NCBI GenBank assembly: GCA_028023455.1
Contig: JAQFVV010006336.1
Span: 1-64,000, forward strand
Reading direction: 5' to 3'
Source of the DNA: Epiperipatus broadwayi
Taxonomy: Eukaryota; Onychophora; Udeonychophora; Euonychophora; Peripatidae
Length of the DNA stretch: 64,000 nucleotides
Part shown: piece by piece, positions 38,201 to 48,579 of the stretch
How positions within the stretch are numbered: position 1 is the first letter of the stretch
Layout: every line of letters starts with the position of its first letter
Position numbers and translations under genes: made by a program
Notes under the pieces: model-generated
The model's database searches: none
What the model saw: the letters and a program-made list of their open reading frames with translations, nothing else
Told to the model about the DNA's origin: nothing

Positions 38201-40035
38201 CCCTCTTCTATATTCAACATCCTAAATTTATTAAAGTTATACGTATGATGCTGAGTGGGTTATTATTTTATCATGGCGTTATGCATGATATTATTGCTTT
38301 ATTTAAGCTTAAATTATTTCATTAGTCATTTAGGACTTAAGCCATATTCGCATTGCTTACTTACGATAGCATTTTAAAGTACTTATATTTTGCTTTATCA
38401 TATTTATCATCTGAACTCCGAATTTTCTTCACGTAACTCGTCTAGGAATGAGGTTTGGTAGAACCGATCTCAGGATAAACATTAGAGTATTAAGGCTTTT
38501 CATCTGACACGTCAGAGGGCGTACCATGAAATCCTTACCACTCATATTTCTGAATACTGCCTTATGATAAATACAAGAGGAATCATATATGTGATAAAGT
38601 TTTTCAGTCCAAAAATTGACATCTTCTCCATTTTAAATGCTGTCATTATAGTTAGCACTGTGAGTGTTTTTTATGGGTAGTTCTCATATTATTTATAAGA
38701 CGTGACACAGTGATGTTTGTAAACCACTCATTTTATAATTAGTCAAATATTTTAGGATTGTCACAGTAAAGCTAATTTAGGCTAACCCATTCATCATTTG
38801 TACAGGCCCAAATATGCTCATAAATGATAAATTATTAACAATCATATCAAGAGTAAACCTCTCTTTAGAGATGAATTTGTAAATGTCCTTATATCATTAC
38901 TTAAAGTAATGATCACAGTATTGATAACATTAATTAATTATTATCTATAACTCATTACATTCTAAATCAGTTGCTTATATGCAAAGTAATAACCACATTA
39001 AATCTGTGCTATGTTTTCTAATGTAAATTAAATTGTTTATATTTATTACATTATTATGTTTTAATAATTACTAATGCATTGTGTCTTACTGACTCTCACT
39101 CATTGAATTCCATTAAATATTTATAATAATGTTAGTAATATTTAGAAGTTATAACTAATTACTTTAATGGACATTTATCTCTGGGTTGTTCTGTTCTTGC
39201 TCATTCTGGATGGATACTATTTTATAATTCATGTTTCTTTTGCAATGCTAGTTGTGTGCAATTCATTTAAAATTTATAAATAGTCCCTTCACATAAGGTA
39301 TTTGATTGAGCCAAGTTTTAACATTATTTATTTATGCTAATTACCCTATATATCTCATGTTTCTCAGCTGTGTCTCTGGGACCAGAATGAATAAAATTTC
39401 ATGTAATCACCAGAAGTGTTGTTTATAATGTTATAGTTTTAGAGAAGAGCAAATAGGGCAGAATTCATGATTGCTCCTGACCTGTGTATCTTGGGCATGA
39501 GTTGATTTAGGGTACTTTTGCTTAGATTCTAAACCTTGTTAAATGAACATAAAATTCTGACCGGTACAATATATATATATATATAATAATTTTGTCTAAA
39601 AAAATTATTAAAATAAAAAAAAATCTTTCGTAAAAGAGTTTGAAATAAAAGTTAGAAAATAATTGATTAAGAGTGGGAATGGGTTTTCTTTAGAAAAATA
39701 AACTAAAAGTTTTATAAAAGGAAGTAAAGAGTTTTTCCTATTAGTATTCATAAAAATAAATAGTTAAAAGTTTCAAAATATAAATCTCTTCTCATTCGAA
39801 TTAAATAAAAAATAATTTTAAAACTAGTTTTGATCTGTAGAATAAAATTATATAGGTGCTTGCAAATGTAAAATAAATATATCCATATTCAAGAAATCAA
39901 TAATAATAAATGAAAATTAAAAATTAAAAAAAACACTCCATGATGGCTATTAATTAAAATGTAAAAACAACACGTTTGCATGGCTGCTACTAAATTAAAC
40001 GATCTTCAAAAACATGAGATTATCAAAGGATTTTC
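35300..40035. other. AT-rich stretch, no gene identified
   Basis: Contains a 22-bp duplication (tttttcattgacaataat twice, about 35574-35613). A possible terminal-inverted-repeat pair spans 37251-37482 (CATCTTCCAATATT at the left, its reverse complement at the right) and encloses a GC-richer core with a B-box-like GGGGTTCAAATC. The rest shows no frame longer than about 65 codons and no recognised repeat. Confidence 0.4.
37251..37483. mobile_element. Possible small inverted-repeat element
   Basis: The ends CATCTTCCAATATT and AATATTGGAAGATG are perfect reverse complements 14 bp long, about 230 bp apart, around a locally GC-richer core. No target-site duplication is obvious and there is no second copy, so a chance or degenerate origin is possible. 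Confidence 0.35.
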
Positions 40036-40039
40036 GACA

Positions 40040-41100
40040 ACACCTACTGCCAGAGGATATCAAAACAAAAACACTTCGCTTATATAAATAGCCCAAATTT
40101 TATCAGACAATCAGTTCAGAAAAACATTGAATCTAGTATAGAGATAACAGTGCAGTTTATTATGTATCCAGAAACAGAAATGCAGTGCTGACCAGCTTTT
40201 GGGACCATATGATCTTACTTCAGCCCTTAATCAAATAAGATCAGTAAGATCTGCCCATAAAATAATGTCTGCATAACAGCTTGGAAATCCTATGTCAATG
40301 TTTAATTGTCTTCAATAATAATAAAATAAATAATAATGAACCTCCTCAAGGAAATGTCCCAGCTGGCTGGAAATATTTGTAATGGAAGCAGCAACCAAGA
40401 AGAAAACAAAGTTCTAAATCTACATTCAAAATCCTAGGTAAAACATTTTCTTATTTTTATTTATATAGTAGCCATTGCATTCATGTGACTCCTCCAAGAG
40501 TCTAATTATATGAACTCTATATCATACATAAAATGAACTATCGATATGTGTGTTTACTTTTCATATACTATTTAATGATTTATTATTATATGTGTGAGTA
40601 TATGAATTAAATATGTGCATGATAAAAATACCAATATTATGTGAGTTAAAAAAATTACAAAGATGTTTAAATTTAGTATAATTAGTGTTAGTTAAAATAA
40701 ATTGTCTTTAAACTAAAACTTTATTTGTCGGTTAATTATTTTAATCAATTCTTTTTACTAATTCTTTTTACCAATTCTTTTACCAATCTTTATCAATTCT
40801 TTCACCATTAATTAAATAATATTTTGTTATTGAATTAAAATTTAGGCTGATCTAGTTAAGGGAAATGGTTCAAGCACTGGATTATGAGCCTACTGTCCGT
40901 ATACATTAGTCTTAGACTAGCTGGTGCCCAGGATTTACTCTGAAACAAATAAAGTGTTTGGATAGTAGGGGTTTTAATCTAGCAGCTGAGGTGGGCCATG
41001 ATATGATCATGGGCATTGTTGATAGCTAAAGCTATCAATAATATTTCCCACTTTGCTCGAATGTGCTGGTTCATTCATGTAACATTTATAATTACATAAG
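40040..41100 (+). repeat. Unclassified ~1-kb dispersed repeat, copy 2
   Basis: Second copy of 33691-34715 (ataaatagcccaaattttatc; cagtttattatgtatccag; actggattatgagcctactgtcc; gtgtttggatagtagg). Like copy 1 it is followed within about 100 bp by a long (TA)n run. A short minisatellite of ttctttta(c)caa units lies at about 40748-40803. Confidence 0.65.
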
Positions 41101-41185
41101 ATTATAAATGTGTTATAAAGATGTGTGAAATCAGCCAAAAACCTTTGCAGTGTAAGTAAGATCTTCTGTGGAGCAAACCTGGTAC

Positions 41186-41288
<103 letters not shown>

Positions 41289-41307
41289 GCAGTACCCATT
41301 ATTAAAT

Positions 41308-41972
41308 ATTATATATATAAATAAATAAATTTTAACGGTAAATACATTATTATAGTTTAAATTCTTTTGTAGCACTTTTGATTACGTTGTAATCCTTGTC
41401 AGCTTTAACTGAATTTCAAATTTTCAAACTTAATGTTACTTATATTTCCATAAGCTGTGTATGGTGGTATTCACAACTTGCCTATTAATAACATCATTCT
41501 TATATTTATCAATTAATATTGCCTCTTTAATTTTCCTCTTTTTATGATTTCTTTTTTCCATTAATATTTTTATTTCATTACTATTAAATGTAAACTTCTA
41601 ATTACAAGTTTTTTCATAGTCAAATAATACTAAAGCTGTATTAAATTGACTATTTACATTATTTTTAATTCAGATATATAATAATTGATGCTCCTTCAAT
41701 TTTTTTTTCCACAGAACATCTCGATTCACCGATGTAAAATTTCTGACATCCACATGAAATCTGATAAATTATATTACTTTTTTTGCAATTTAGGAATTAT
41801 ACTCTTAGAATTATTAATCAATCAATTAACATTCGGAGGAACACAAAATGAAATATTACACTCTTATTTAAATATATTCTTAATTACTTTACATTGCATG
41901 TTATTTATAAACTGTATAGATATCCATTTTTTATTATCTAAAGTAACATTGCAAACACTCTTCTTATTATTA
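41308..41972 (-). mobile_element. 5'-truncated Penelope-like element, left arm of a head-to-head pair
   Basis: Reverse complement of 42108-42768, with some substitutions. It therefore encodes the same C-terminal GIY-YIG endonuclease region on the minus strand, here broken by stops. Its 3' end meets (TA)n at about 41300, in line with the preference of many PLEs for TA-rich targets. The 3' non-coding part holds a hammerhead-like stem (41371-41402). Confidence 0.75.
41371..41402 (-). ncRNA. Hammerhead-like motif at PLE 3' end (left arm)
   Basis: Minus strand: CTGACAA, G, GATTAC, loop, GTAATC, then AAAAG (GAAAG in the right arm). GATTAC/GTAATC is a perfect six-pair stem. CTGACAA has A where G is invariant, and both changes are of the CpG-to-CpA kind. 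Likely inactive. Confidence 0.45.
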
Positions 41973-42107
41973 ATTAAATTTACTGTACATAATATTTGGT
42001 TTTTATCATAACCAACCTTTAAAAGTTCATTAGTAAAAAGTTCAATATTTACAATTTTATCAGTTCAATATTTAAAATTTTATCACTCTTTTATTTACAT
42101 ATCATTT

Positions 42108-42768
42108 AATAATAAGAAGAGTGTTTGCAATGTTACTTTATATAATAAAAATGGATATCTATGCCATTTATAAATAACATGCAATCTAAATTAATTAAGA
42201 ATATATTTAAAGAAAAGTGTAATATTTCATTTTGTGTTCCTCCAAATGTTAATCGATTGATTAATAATTCTAAGAGTATAATTCCTAAATTGCAAAGAAG
42301 TAATATAATTTATCAGATTTTGTGTGGATGTCAGCAATTTTACATTGGTGAATCAATATTTTCTGCAAAAAAAAGATTGAAGGAGCATCAATTATTATAT
42401 AACCGAATTAAAAATAATGTAAATTGTCAATTTAATACAGCTTCAGTATTCTTTGATTATGAAAAACTTGTAATTTTAAGTTTACATTTAATAGTAATGA
42501 AATAAAAATATTAATGGAAGAAAGAAATCATAAAAAAGAGGAAAATTAAAGAGGCAATATTAATTGATAAATATAAGAATGATGTTATTAATAGGCAAGT
42601 TGCAAATATGGCCATACACAGTTTATGGAAATACATGTAACATTAAGTTTGAAAATTTGAAATTCAGTTAAAGCTGACAAGGATTACCACGTAATTGAAA
42701 GTGCTACAAAAAATTTAAACTATTATATTGTATTTACCATTAAAATTTATTTATTTTTATATATATAC
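42108..42768 (+). mobile_element. 5'-truncated Penelope-like element, right arm, with GIY-YIG domain
   Basis: The open frame 42161-42505 ends a PLE protein. After a linker (CNISFCVPPNVNRLINNSK) comes the GIY-YIG endonuclease: IIYQILCGCQQFYIGES followed by KKRLKEH, i.e. Y..C.C..YIGE...R..EH. The frame then reads VFFDYEKLVIL and is interrupted. Further coding-like sequence (EERNHKKEENxRGNINxxI) follows in shifted frames to about 42600. PLE endonuclease nicks DNA for target-primed reverse transcription. All reverse-transcriptase sequence is missing. Confidence 0.8.
42674..42705 (+). ncRNA. Hammerhead-like motif at PLE 3' end (right arm)
   Basis: CTGACAA (42674-42680), G, GATTAC, CAC, GTAATT, GAAAGTGC. 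The stem is conserved relative to the left arm (GTAATT versus GTAATC) and differs in sequence but not in form from the 43.9-kb copy (GCTAC/GTAGT). Hammerheads in this position are known for PLEs; here the invariant G of CTGANGA is A. Confidence 0.5.
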
Positions 42769-42940
42769 AAATAACATGCACAATGCAAAACTGGGAAATG
42801 TGTGAATTAAATATAACTTTTAATAATCCAGCTAATCTCTTGCTAATTAAACTACAAATTAAAACATCATGCTAAAATAATTAGTCAATTAGCAAATCAG
42901 AAATTTGATTGAAATGTTTATTTAAAGTAATTAGAAGTAG

Positions 42941-42977
<37 letters not shown>

Positions 42978-42981
42978 AATA

Positions 42982-43012
<31 letters not shown>
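42941..43012. repeat. Interrupted (TA)n microsatellite
   Basis: Two TA runs separated by a ctaatatatt segment. Confidence 0.9.
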
Positions 43013-43261
43013 GCAAAACCACTACTAATAATTTTAAATTATAATTGTTTTATATAAATATTTAAAAAAATATGTTAATGGCTCTTAATATGTATTCAAA
43101 TTCAACCAAGTATATGTTGTTATACTAAACTCACTAGCTCCCTAATTTCAACCAATTATGAATGTGTTTTTCTAAAAATCCATTATTTTAAAAGTAAACT
43201 TCTAAATATATATTATAAAGTGTGGAGATCAACTACTATGAATTATTATATATATATATAT

Positions 43262-43780
43262 ATGAAAAACAAAAACAAGTTTTAATCACGTTAAAACCTG
43301 CTGACGCTTGTATTTATGATTAATAGATGACATTTTTACCAAAAACACGATCAAGCATTTGTTTACATAAACAATCAAAGAGTCAGAATTAACTATCTCT
43401 TTCGTTTTAGTCCACTTTCAGATCAGCTGATTTCAAGCTATTTGCTATCATCAGTGAAAGACAGAGCCAAGAAACTAGATCTAAAAACTGACTCCAAGTG
43501 TTTATGCACAGAGTTTCTATCAGCTTGCATGCATGAAATTTTTCAGACCGATAAAGTCTTCAAATTCAGCCAAACAAGCTAGATAGCTATATGGGTCTGA
43601 TCTCAGTTCAGCTTCTCCACATAGTCAAAGCCTCTGTAATCTATATCATTGCGGAAACCTTTGAAGGTAGATTTATGAAAAACAAAAACAAGTTTTAATC
43701 ACATTAAAACCTGCTGATGCTTGTATTTATGATCAATAGATGGCGTTTTTACCAAAAACACGATCAAGCATTTGTTTATA
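43262..43780 (-). mobile_element. Family A tandem element: one full 414-bp unit plus start of a second, in (TA)n
   Basis: The unit start atgaaaaacaaaaacaag occurs at 43262 and again at 43676 (period 414); the second unit stops after about 100 bp at another (TA)n. Landmarks: ccaaaaacacgatcaagc, gttagt-free 'gatcagctgatttcaagcta' carrying the minus-strand ribozyme (43415-43460), and gggtctgatctcagttcagc. The element lies just downstream of the minus-strand PLE at 43.96-44.9 kb and has the same polarity. It could be a PLE pseudo-LTR or an independent retrozyme-like insertion. Confidence 0.8.
43415..43460 (-). ncRNA. Hammerhead ribozyme motif, family A (43-kb copy), core intact
   Basis: Minus strand order: CTTTCA (43455-43460), CTGATGA (43448-43454), T-AGC-AAATA-GCT-T, GAA (43432-43434), palindromic ATCAGCTGAT (43422-43431) as stem III, C (43421), TGAAAG (43415-43420). 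Stem I is a perfect 6-bp pair. In the 52-54-kb copies the same stem reads CTCCCA/TGGGAG, so two adjacent pairs changed on both sides. Stem II is only three pairs with a T-T mismatch at its base, the main weakness. The type I topology with tiny stem III is as described for PLE and retrozyme hammerheads. Confidence 0.75.
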
Positions 43781-43910
43781 TATAAATATATATATATATA
43801 TATAATATTTCAAATTGATGTCTGTATTTCTTTAAAATAATATAAATAAATATTTGAAAATACAGTAATTAAAAGTCTATAAAAATTATATGTATAACTA
43901 TAACTTAGAA

Positions 43911-43940
43911 ACGCTTTCACTACCTTGTAGCTTTGACAAC
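43911..43940 (-). ncRNA. Hammerhead-like remnant at the 3' end of the minus-strand PLE
   Basis: Minus strand: TTGTCAA, A, GCTAC, AAG, GTAGT, GAAAGCG. It is placed just after the GIY-YIG frame, as in the 42-kb copies, with a different but still paired stem (GCTAC/GTAGT). The leading C of CTGANGA is lost. Confidence 0.4.
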
Positions 43941-43959
43941 TATCACATTTAAAATGTCA

Positions 43960-44900
43960 ACTTTCTCAAAATTCTGTGATCTTAATGTTTGCTGCTTGCC
44001 GATTAATTAAATTTTGCTTGTATTTATATATTAACATTGTCTCTTTAATTTTTCTTTTATTATTATTTCTTTCAGTTTCCAATATTTTTACTTTGTTATA
44101 ATCAAAATCAAAACCATATATACATGATTTATTATGGTCATAAAAAACAGAAGCTGATAAATTATCACTATTTTTTAATATTTTGTTTCGTATTTTGAAC
44201 CCTTTTAAATAATAATACATGCTCTTTTGTTCTTTTTTCCAATGTGCACCTCAATTCACCTATATATCCACTACTACACCTACATGTCCATTTGTAAATG
44301 ATACAATTTTTATTTGTCAATAAAGTTTTATCTTTTGAATTGTTTATTAATTTGTTTAATGTAGGTGGTGCATAAAATGCAATATCACATATTTCTTTAT
44401 AAATTTCCTTAATGAAACTTGCCTGTTGATTAGATATGTATGGTATTGATATCCACAACTTTTTATCAGAAAAATTAACATTATTATTAATATTTTTATA
44501 TTTAGAAGTAAAATTTTTAACAGTATAATATACACAATCATAATTTATCCAATGTTTAACAACTCATTACAATAAATTTCAGAATTTTTACTTTTATCTG
44601 ATGCATATTTACAAAGGTTATCATTTCTAAATAAAAAGGACTTCAAACCTGCAATTTTATGTGACATAGGTACTTTTGATTCTTATGAAATATATCCTTT
44701 TTTTGCTATTGGTTTAAGAGTCATATAGTAATCCAGTTTATCCTTATTTCTAGTAAACTTGAGATCCAAAAATTGAACACTCATTGAATTTTCATCTGTT
44801 TTAATCCACTTTAAACCATTTATATTATTTAATTCATTAAAATTTCAAATTAATATACTTAACAACATTGCAGAAAGTGATCTTTGTCATTCTGCTTAAA
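43960..44900 (-). pseudogene. Penelope-like element, RT C-terminus and GIY-YIG endonuclease, broken
   Basis: Read on the minus strand from about 44850. NSMSVQFLDLKFTRNKDKL matches the FLDL block near the end of the PLE reverse-transcriptase domain; KPIAKKGYIS then a stop replaces the expected hydrophilic stretch. SHKIAGLKSFLFRNDNLC follows. After a stop come the linker (YAPPTLNKLINNSKDK) and GIY-YIG (IIYKWTCRCSSGYIGE ... KRTKEH; 44215-44310). After a frameshift, ILETERNNNKRKIKE and LINRQAANIK follow, the usual PLE tail with the late Glu and Asn of the nuclease. At least two stops and one frameshift make it a pseudogene. Its 5' half is missing. Confidence 0.8.
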
Positions 44901-45640
44901 ATTAAGACTTTATTTTTATTTACGAGGTAGCGTGCTGAAAAAACAACAAGTTGGAAAGATGGATTACTAGTATAGTTAGTAAAAAGAGTTTAAATATATA
45001 TAGAAGTAAACAAAATATTGAGTGCAAATTAATTTATGATAATTGTAAGGAAAGTAGTTTACTGTTTAAGGCTTGATCAGGGTGATTTAGCAACAAGATA
45101 CTACCACATAAATGGAAAAATATGAGTGATTTAGTCTGCAAGTTATGTAGGCAAGACATAGAAAACATATGTTAATTGAATGTTAATACCTGCAAGCAGA
45201 AAGGGTACAAATAATGAAGTTGTGAAAGAATAAGTGTAAAGAAAGTGATTTTACAGAAAATGGGATTTTGGTTTTTATGTTGGGTTTGGGAAAAGATAAG
45301 GGGGATTTAGATGTAAAAGCCATTGAGTTTACAAACATTATGTTATGGAAATGCTATGAATCAGGATGGAGAAGAATATGAAAAAAACTTAGGATGTGGA
45401 ATGGGAAGGTAAGGTTGTTAACAGGTTTCTCTGGACATAGTGGCTGAAAGCTTCCTGACATCCAAAAAGGAGAAGCCACAGTGTATCGCATCGCATGAGG
45501 AGGGGTATTATTTTGACATTTTATATTTGAATTTTCACAATCCATATGTGCTGAGTCTATTTCTTATGTATTTATATGTGGTAGATTGCAAAGTTAAAAT
45601 GACTAAAGTATTAATAAACTTTTGTATAAGTTAATTGAAC
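44900..45640 (+). pseudogene. LINE 3' end: C-terminal zinc-binding region and tail
   Basis: Plus strand, with stops and frameshifts: LLFKA-SG-FSNKILPHKWKN, then VCKLCRQDIEN, a C-x-x-C ... E pattern like the C-terminal CCHC segment after LINE reverse transcriptase. Next comes ESDFTENGILVFMLGLGK and KAIEFTNIMLWKCYESGWRR. No polymerase motif remains. The downstream 45660-45870 repeats fragments of both ends of this block (ttaacaacattgc...; tttgacattttacatttaa...), suggesting an internally deleted second copy. Confidence 0.45.
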
Positions 45641-45659
45641 ATGTTTTTTTTTATGAACA

Positions 45660-45870
45660 ATTTAAGATTTTTTCTATTTTAAATTTCTTGCTCCTTGTTT
45701 TAATACGTCTGTATTTCAATATGTTTAACAACATTGCTCAAAAGCTATAAAGTTTATCTTTATTTACAAAGTAAGATTTTGAAAAACAACATTATGTTGG
45801 TGATATGATTTGACATTTTACATTTAAATTTTCGGCTAGTGATATTCAGTGGGTTTATTTAGCTTTTTTA
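45660..45870 (+). repeat. Probable internally deleted copy of the preceding LINE 3' segment
   Basis: Ttaacaacattgct...tttatctttatttaca...gaaaaacaaca-ttggt resembles 44865-44955, and tgacattttacatttaaattttc resembles 45512-45535, with the coding part missing between them. Confidence 0.4.
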
Positions 45871-45879
45871 ACTACACGG

Positions 45880-47340
45880 AATATCCCGCAAATAGTAATA
45901 ATAATATGACATATATATATATATGGCATAATTAGTAATTTTACCTACTATACTCATAAAATTAGATTTAATTATGAGCTAAGCAAATGTCGTAAGCACT
46001 GTCTTTACTTTCATCTAATTTAGCTTGCTATCCATTATCTGTTTGTTAAATAATCATCTAACTATTCTTAGCTAGAAAGAAAATTAAAACAAGAAAACAA
46101 GAACGGGAGTTCAACAAAATAGGCATTACACAGTAATCAAAAAATTGAAACAATGACTTTTTCTATATTACTAATCTCAAAGATTGTTAAAAATAATCTT
46201 GCCTTCGTTTATTTAAAACCTATTTTTATCAATTATATGCCACATCCACACATTTATAGATTAAAGTGGTTTTTTTTAATTTTATTTTGCAAAGGTAGTG
46301 CAAAATGAATTATACTTTGGCAAAATAACTAATTAATTAAATTTAATTCAAACAGAAAAAATAAATATAACTATTAAAAGATGTACGCGGTATATTTGTT
46401 TATTTGCTTATAAAAAATCATTTAAAAATCATTATTAATAGAGTTTAAGAAAGATTAACAAAAAGGAAAAAAAAAGATTAAAATTATCAACATCTAATTA
46501 TATATATATATATTTACGCTTGGAGGAGCGAATTAAGAAAGGATTGAAAGTTGTTTACTGGCAAGCACTCTCAAAGTGAAATATTTATGTACTTAATGTA
46601 ATTCACTACGCATGTTTTCAATATCTTGCAAGCGATTTTATAAGGTGATGCTTCTGCAAAGTTTAAAGAAGAGGCGGGATATACTAGGACGTCTCTTCAA
46701 AAAATTTATCATTAGTAACGGGAAGAAAAAAAAAGAATTTAAGCCTATTTAGGTAGAGTAACAGAAAATTTAACAAGTTTTTGTGTATCCTTAATGATTA
46801 ATTGTTACACCAGATTTAAAAAAAAATCATCGATAATAATGACAATACTGATTTATAATAGTTAAATAAAATTTAAAGTAATTTATTAAATAATATTTTT
46901 TGAATAAATATTAAATGCTTCAGTTTTCAAAACACTTGCAGCCTATTCAAATCAATTTGGGTAAAATATTTTTTTTTTTCAGATTCTATACAGATCTTGA
47001 ATTTTCATTTCAGATAACCATATATAGTCACTGTAGCTAATTCCAGTATTGTCCAGTGAATTTGTATCTCATTATTCCTAGCCTGAAAATAAGTCTAAAA
47101 GTTCACCCAAATCTTCAACAGATCTTGATTGGCAAGTTTAATGAATAATATCATATAAGTTTCTAGGGAGTTGTGGAAGAAGCCTTTAATCTTCAATGAG
47201 ATATTTAGAGCAAGTTTTACTTGTATTTTTGTAGCTTAATATTTATTGAAAAATATTGTCTTTCATTTAGATAAAGCTGGAATTCTGTTTTTATAGCTCA
47301 TGCTATAGATTCGTCTATGGATGGCGGATAGTGAAGAAAT
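45880..47340. other. AT-rich stretch before the kinase pseudogene
   Basis: No gene recognised. I looked for the N-terminal lobe of the STK11 kinase here and did not find it. A short (TA)n lies at about 45910-45925 and another at about 46498-46515. Confidence 0.45.
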
Positions 47341-47344
47341 TTTA

Positions 47345-47760
47345 GCATATTAAAATATTTAACAAATAACTTAGAAGACTTCCAACCTCTGGAAATAGCC
47401 AATGATTTGGATAGTTTATCAGGATTTAAAGTACACATATGCTTGAAAGTGGTTATCTTATGTAATATTACAATGGAATTATATCACTTTGGAAGAGATA
47501 ATATATACAAATTATTTGAAAATTTTGGAAAGAGTCAATATACTATTCCAGATAGAATAGATCATCTTTTGGAAAGTTTAATAAAAGGCATATTAGAAAA
47601 GAATCCAGATCACAGACTTTCAATACAACAAATTACACATCATGACTGAATTTATAAAAAAAAAAAAACATCTAAAGACTTGATGAAGTCATGATATCAT
47701 CATTACTTGATGAGGATGAAAGTCATAATATGTGATTCCATATTTGGAAGATCTTTAAAT
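47345..47760 (+). pseudogene. STK11: Retrocopy fragment of serine/threonine kinase STK11 (LKB1)
   Basis: STK11 is the master kinase that activates AMPK-family kinases. The frame reads LEDFQPLEIANDLDSLSGFK, matching the APE-region FQPPEIANG-LD-FSGFKV of STK11. It continues NITMELYHFGRDNIYKLFEN, TIPDRIDHLLESLIKGILEK and HRLSIQQITHHD, covering kinase subdomains VIII to XI. The Trp after QHD is now TGA (47647-47649). After further frameshifts IPYLEDL (about 47735-47755) matches the conserved MTVVPYLEDL after the kinase domain. The subdomain IX Asp of DIW is replaced (HIC), so no kinase could result. The uninterrupted run across several exon joins of the vertebrate gene implies a spliced-mRNA retrocopy. 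The N-lobe is absent and no poly-A tail is obvious. Confidence 0.85.
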
Positions 47761-48065
47761 ATTTCAGGGAAATGAAACAAACAAACAAAGTACTTCACTG
47801 AATATTCATTACATGAAAAAACAAGCAAGATATGGGCTCATAAGTTGGGAACTACCCACAAACAACAAATCAGGTGGCAATAATGTAAAAAAAAACACAT
47901 AACTTTATCAGTGCTTTCTGAAGGCAGACCTACCAAATAATGTGGTCACAGTTTAGACTTAGTCATGTGCATCTATTAATACCCCTATTGATGTATGGAT
48001 CCTTGTACAAACATATTCACTGTGCATGTTGATTTGTTTGGAGTTATCATTTTATCATTTTAGTT

Positions 48066-48067
<2 letters not shown>

Positions 48068-48158
<91 letters not shown>
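48068..48158. repeat. (TA)n microsatellite
   Basis: About 45 TA units, followed by a short ACACACAC run at 48183-48193. Confidence 0.95.
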
Positions 48159-48159
<1 letters not shown>

Positions 48160-48160
<1 letters not shown>

Positions 48161-48558
48161 GAGACAAGTCGGTATATGTAAACACACACACACTCAAGCA
48201 ATGTAAAATACTCTATTTTATTTTCTTACAACTTATGATAAAAATAGATATAGTTTTCTTCCATACTTCTAAAATACACTTGTAAAATAAAATATTAATA
48301 TGTCTAATTAAATAGTTTAAGGCTTTAACATAATTTACTAAAATAATATTCTCTAAAATGAAAAAAATAATATGCCATTATAAATACCAATAAATAATTT
48401 ATACTTGTATATGCCGCGGGGGTAACTAAAAAGGGATCTTTTAAATTATAATTGTATTAAAAATAAAAGCTTATAGAAATGATTTTGAGAAAGATTAAAT
48501 GCTCGACTTTTAACTAATGTAAATTACATTGTTCTCGTAAGACACACACACACGTATG
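48160..48558. other. AT-rich spacer ending in a short (CA)n run
   Basis: No gene. The (CA)n at 48542-48553 directly precedes the adapter sequence. Confidence 0.5.
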
Positions 48559-48579
48559 AGATCGGAAGAGCGTCGTGTA
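48559..48579. other. Illumina TruSeq adapter sequence retained in the assembly
   Basis: Twenty-one bases starting AGATCGGAAGAGC and continuing GTCGTGTA equal the reverse complement of the 3' part of the TruSeq universal adapter. A chance 21-base match is very unlikely. It sits between a (CA)n run and unrelated sequence, so the join here is probably chimeric or wrongly gap-filled. Confidence 0.95.
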
